The notes under the pieces: model-generated
What the model saw: the letters and a program-made list of their open reading frames with translations, nothing else
Database searches by the model: none
What the model was told of the DNA's origin: nothing
In this document: in pieces, positions 7,866 through 9,868 of the stretch
How the letters are laid out: each line of letters begins with the position of its first letter
Position numbering within the stretch: the first letter of the stretch is position 1
From: an uncultured Phycisphaerales bacterium
GTDB lineage: Bacteria > Planctomycetota > Phycisphaerae > UBA1845 > CAIVHJ01
Reading direction: 5' to 3'
Assembly (NCBI GenBank): GCA_903905665.1
Contig: CAIVHJ010000461.1
Coordinates: 1-9,868 of the forward strand
Length of the DNA: 9,868 nucleotides
Made by a program: the position numbers and the translations under genes

Positions 7866-7894
7866 AGCCCTCTGCCGATGCAGAGGGCTTTTTT
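7866..7894 (+). terminator. Intrinsic terminator of the GT2-YbjQ-DUF3352 operon
   Basis: AGCCCTCTGC (7866-7875) and GCAGAGGGCT (7880-7889) form a perfect 10-bp stem with a CGAT loop, followed by a run of six T (7889-7894). It starts 40 nt after the operon stop. The T-tract also contributes to the TAA of the convergent peptidase gene. In the opposite direction the stem lacks a T-tract, so it should terminate mainly plus-strand transcripts. Confidence 0.92.
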
Positions 7895-9029
7895 ACATCG
7901 CGGTTTTGTACAACAATCGGTTGTAGCGAGATTCGAGTTGTTTGAATCGGCGTCGCAGGGGTTCGTCACTGTCCGTCATGCGAACCGGCGTGCTGACGAG
8001 TAACGTGAACCATTTAATGAGATGGTCCACGTCGTTCACGCTGACGAATTCGGGACCGAGTTTTCGGCGGGTTTTGTCCATGTTGTGGTAATTGCCCAGC
8101 GCCAGACAAATGCATGTGGCGGTGTAACCGAGTTCGTTATAGACGGTGGCTTCGCAGGTTCCGCCGTCCATGAGTTTGCGCTGGAATCGGAAGGTTTTGT
8201 CCTCGTTTCGGAGCCGTTCGGCGATCTGACCGCACCAGCGGGTAAGACGCGGATCGAAGATGCTTAACTTGTCGCCGACGCGAAGGATCGGTCCGGCACC
8301 CAGTTCCACGCCGGGGATGACCGAACTGTTTTCAACCGCCACGACGACGCATCGTTTCGGAATGGTCCCATGCCGGCAGGCGGCGATGGCGCCGACGAAT
8401 CCGACTTCCTCCGCACGCGTGAACAAAAAATACGCTTCGGTTTTGATGTTTTTCCGACACAATTCGTCCATGCAACACAACATGGCGGCTGCACCGGCGG
8501 CATCGTCGCAACCGCGAGCGAAAAGTTTTCCGTCGCAAATCCGCGCGTCGGGGAAATCCCACATTCCGATTGATCCCGCTGGAATTTTTACTCCGCCCCG
8601 TTTCATCGTGATCTCAACCGTATCGACCAGCGGGAACGGTTTTTCCAGTCCGGCGTTTTTCATCTGAATTGCCGAAATCCGACCGAAAAACCAACGACCC
8701 TCCACCCAGAACCGAACCGGTGCACGATCAAAATACTCCGGCAGAACCGTTCCCAACCAGCGCGCTTTCAGCGTTCGTTCGTTGAGCATTCGCTCGGCGC
8801 GAAATCCCGGATGGTCCATGTGCGCGCATAAACAAATCGGCTGTTTGACGTTGGCTTTTGGATGGCGATATCGCACCAAAAGGTTACCGGCGGGATCGGC
8901 GGCCACTTTGAGCCACCGCGCACGAGTCGCACAAAAATTATGCACAAACGCCGCGATCTGCCCTTCCGCAAACGGCGACGCGGGCAAAGACAACAGGTCC
9001 AAAATCAGATTTTTGTCATGAGGGCGCAC
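7893..9029 (-). CDS. M42-like zinc aminopeptidase
   Basis: A 378-residue cytoplasmic metallopeptidase with no signal peptide. The metal-site motifs appear in the M42 (tetrahedral aminopeptidase/glutamyl aminopeptidase) order: CAHMD (H70, D72); ARGCDDAAGAAA with the bridging aspartate at about D175; TRAEEVGFVGA with catalytic E207 and ligand E208; VEN (E233); and GNYHN (H315). The insert between the first ligand and the bridging Asp (about 75-165) has the size and Gly-rich beta character of the M42 dimerisation domain. DGGTCEATVY (288-297) corresponds to the family's GGTDA-type strand. M42 enzymes trim N-terminal residues from peptides made by proteases, which would be its role here. The GTG start is supported by AAGGAG 7 nt upstream. 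It converges on the DUF3352-like operon with no functional link evident. An M20/M28-type relative is possible, but the motifs fit M42 best. Confidence 0.85.
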   Translation of the reverse strand: MRPHDKNLILDLLSLPASPFAEGQIAAFVHNFCATRARWLKVAADPAGNLLVRYRHPKANVKQPICLCAHMDHPGFRAERMLNERTLKARWLGTVLPEYFDRAPVRFWVEGRWFFGRISAIQMKNAGLEKPFPLVDTVEITMKRGGVKIPAGSIGMWDFPDARICDGKLFARGCDDAAGAAAMLCCMDELCRKNIKTEAYFLFTRAEEVGFVGAIAACRHGTIPKRCVVVAVENSSVIPGVELGAGPILRVGDKLSIFDPRLTRWCGQIAERLRNEDKTFRFQRKLMDGGTCEATVYNELGYTATCICLALGNYHNMDKTRRKLGPEFVSVNDVDHLIKWFTLLVSTPVRMTDSDEPLRRRFKQLESRYNRLLYKTAM

Positions 9030-9036
9030 TCGCTAA

Positions 9037-9042
9037 CTCCTT
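9037..9042 (-). promoter_or_regulatory. Shine-Dalgarno site supporting the GTG start of the peptidase
   Basis: On the minus strand AAGGAG lies 7 nt before GTG 9029. No ATG in the same frame has a comparable site, so the GTG is the likely start. Confidence 0.75.
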
Positions 9043-9139
9043 GAAAGACATGACAGTATCTCAGGTATCAGTGCCGCTTTCAAACTGACCTGTCAGTGGG
9101 GCGATGGGTTCGTTTGGCAGTTTTGTATTGGGGGGTGTT

Positions 9140-9173
9140 GGTAGCCGCAAGCCGACAGCCGGTGGTGGGTAGC
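9140..9173. repeat. Short heptamer direct repeats bounded by GGTAGC
   Basis: AGCCG occurs three times at exact 7-nt spacing (9143, 9150, 9157), and the block begins and ends with GGTAGC (9140-9145 and 9168-9173). This arrangement is unlikely to reflect coding sequence. It may be a copy or remnant of a dispersed intergenic repeat; no copy number can be judged from one window. Confidence 0.4.
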
Positions 9174-9309
9174 AAGAAGGAAGACCACGGCTCATGAGCA
9201 GTGCCACGCGAGCGGTTCATCATTTTGCATTCGTCGTTCTCTCCGCATAAGCAGGACAGAATATCGGCGGCAAGTCAATAGTGGGCGGTGGACAAAAGTC
9301 GTGAAAAAA

Positions 9310-9822
9310 TTAGGGGAGGTTGGAAGATCGATAGGCGGCGGGTTGGATGCTCCAGATGCCCAGCGCTTTGGCTTTTGCATCCGATTCCAGCTGGAGCAGG
9401 GCCAGCCGCTGTTTTCCCTCGGCCGTTCCGTAGAACCGCGCTAGTCCGGCTCCAACGAGAGTGCCGTTGACGCTTTTTCCATCCACCGATACCCAGCAGA
9501 GTTTTCGGCCTTTGTAATCATCCGGATTGCTGCTATCGAGCGGTTCGATCCAGACGTTTTTTTGCAGGATGAGATATTCGAGGAAGGCTTTGGCCTCCCA
9601 CGCATAAGGTTCGCCCGAACCGTCGGGTCCCTTGTGTATCTCGGGGGCATCGGCACCCGCCAATTGAACTGTAATCTGCGAACCGTTGTAGTGCGCGAGA
9701 AAAGTATCGCCATCCAGGACGAGATCGACGTAGGCCTGGTGTTGCGTTCGATAGACGTACGCCAGCAAAAAAATGGTTGTCAGTGTCGTCAGCAGAAAAA
9801 GATAGAAACGGTTGTGAGTCAT
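9310..9822 (-). CDS. Membrane-anchored staphylococcal-nuclease-like (SNase) domain protein
   Basis: A 170-residue protein from ATG 9822 (an in-frame TTG lies 6 nt upstream at 9828). A hydrophobic N-terminal segment (about 6-24) probably anchors or exports it; there is no lipobox cysteine. The rest is a single SNase/thermonuclease OB-fold domain of usual length: VLDGDT (about 35-40), TVQLAGADAPE (about 51-61), EPYAWEAKAFLEYL (about 71-84), YKGRKLCWVSVDGKSVNGTLV (about 103-123) and GLARFY. By alignment to staphylococcal nuclease, the calcium aspartates (D21, D40), E43 and R87 equivalents are present as D39, D58, E61 and R106. However, the R35 equivalent is Gln (codon CAA, residue 53). R35 contacts the scissile phosphate, so catalysis may be weak, altered or absent. 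No strong Shine-Dalgarno is visible, and the upstream neighbour is outside the window. Confidence 0.87.
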   Translation of the reverse strand: MTHNRFYLFLLTTLTTIFLLAYVYRTQHQAYVDLVLDGDTFLAHYNGSQITVQLAGADAPEIHKGPDGSGEPYAWEAKAFLEYLILQKNVWIEPLDSSNPDDYKGRKLCWVSVDGKSVNGTLVGAGLARFYGTAEGKQRLALLQLESDAKAKALGIWSIQPAAYRSSNLP

Positions 9823-9850
9823 AAGCAAGTCATGTCCGATATCGGCGACG

Positions 9851-9868
9851 CGCGGGCTGAAGCCCGCG
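9851..9868. repeat. Perfect GC-rich palindrome at window end (REP-like)
   Basis: CGCGGGC (9851-9857), TGAA loop and GCCCGCG (9862-9868) form a perfect 7-bp stem, preceded by GGCGA (9844-9848). There is no T-tract in the visible part. The core resembles the hairpin at 3906-3920, including the GGCGA flank. The element may continue past the window edge. Confidence 0.5.

Larger units (their letters stand above)
9030..9309. other. Non-coding spacer between nuclease-like and peptidase genes
   Basis: No supported gene lies in these 280 bases. It must contain the 5' leader of the peptidase gene and the 3' end of the nuclease-like transcript. A run of six T follows the nuclease stop on the minus strand, but no hairpin precedes it, so I call no terminator. 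An inverted repeat ACTGAC-CT-GTCAGT lies at 9084-9097, about 55 nt upstream of the peptidase start, and could be an operator. Heptamer-spaced repeats lie at 9140-9173. I could not pick a promoter with confidence. Confidence 0.5.

Noticed and set aside
7866..7894. Terminator acting equally on both convergent genes
   Set aside because: On the minus strand the stem is followed by GGGTGATC rather than a T-tract, so efficient termination of the peptidase transcript is not supported.
9080..9223. 47-codon minus-strand open frame beginning with two ATG codons in the spacer
   Set aside because: No Shine-Dalgarno site, no recognisable protein features, and it covers the heptamer repeat block. It more likely reflects repeat sequence than a gene.

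Overview
The window is about 9.9 kb of bacterial chromosome with moderately high GC. Gene-family content suggests a planctomycete or related PVC-group bacterium: a giant AsmA-like protein, a secreted DUF3352-like protein, and GTG/TTG starts with purine-rich Shine-Dalgarno sites. This assignment is an inference; there is no rRNA or marker gene to confirm it. The region looks like ordinary chromosome. I see no transposase, integrase, CRISPR array, tRNA or rRNA.

Left part, minus strand (1-3749): a polytopic GT39-type glycosyltransferase gene is followed, 59 bp downstream, by a very large AsmA-family gene. The AsmA gene starts at a GTG at 2460 and runs off the left edge, with 820 codons visible. 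It lies on the minus strand in a frame left open by the window edge. Its translation shows a membrane anchor, an AsmA-type N-terminal region and four tandem repeats of about 120 residues. It is therefore probably a bridge-like envelope (lipid-transfer) protein.

A 230-bp divergent intergenic region (3750-3979) holds a small REP-like palindrome and separates this unit from a plus-strand operon. The operon encodes a membrane-associated GT2 glycosyltransferase (3980-5236). Next is a small membrane protein with a YbjQ-like domain (5233-5853, ATGA overlap). Last is a large exported DUF3352-like protein (5777-7825, preceded by a perfect Shine-Dalgarno site). A strong intrinsic terminator at 7866-7894 closes the operon. 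Both divergent units encode envelope proteins, so a shared role in building or maintaining a surface lipid or glycan is plausible but unproven.

Right part, minus strand: a convergent M42-like zinc aminopeptidase (7893-9029), a 280-bp non-coding spacer with heptamer repeats, and a membrane-anchored staphylococcal-nuclease-like protein (9310-9822). The nuclease lacks the catalytic arginine equivalent to Arg35. The window ends in a perfect GC-rich palindrome resembling a dispersed REP-type element. I found no clearly new biological system. The most interesting items are the long AsmA repeat protein, the altered nuclease active site and the 77-nt gene overlap.
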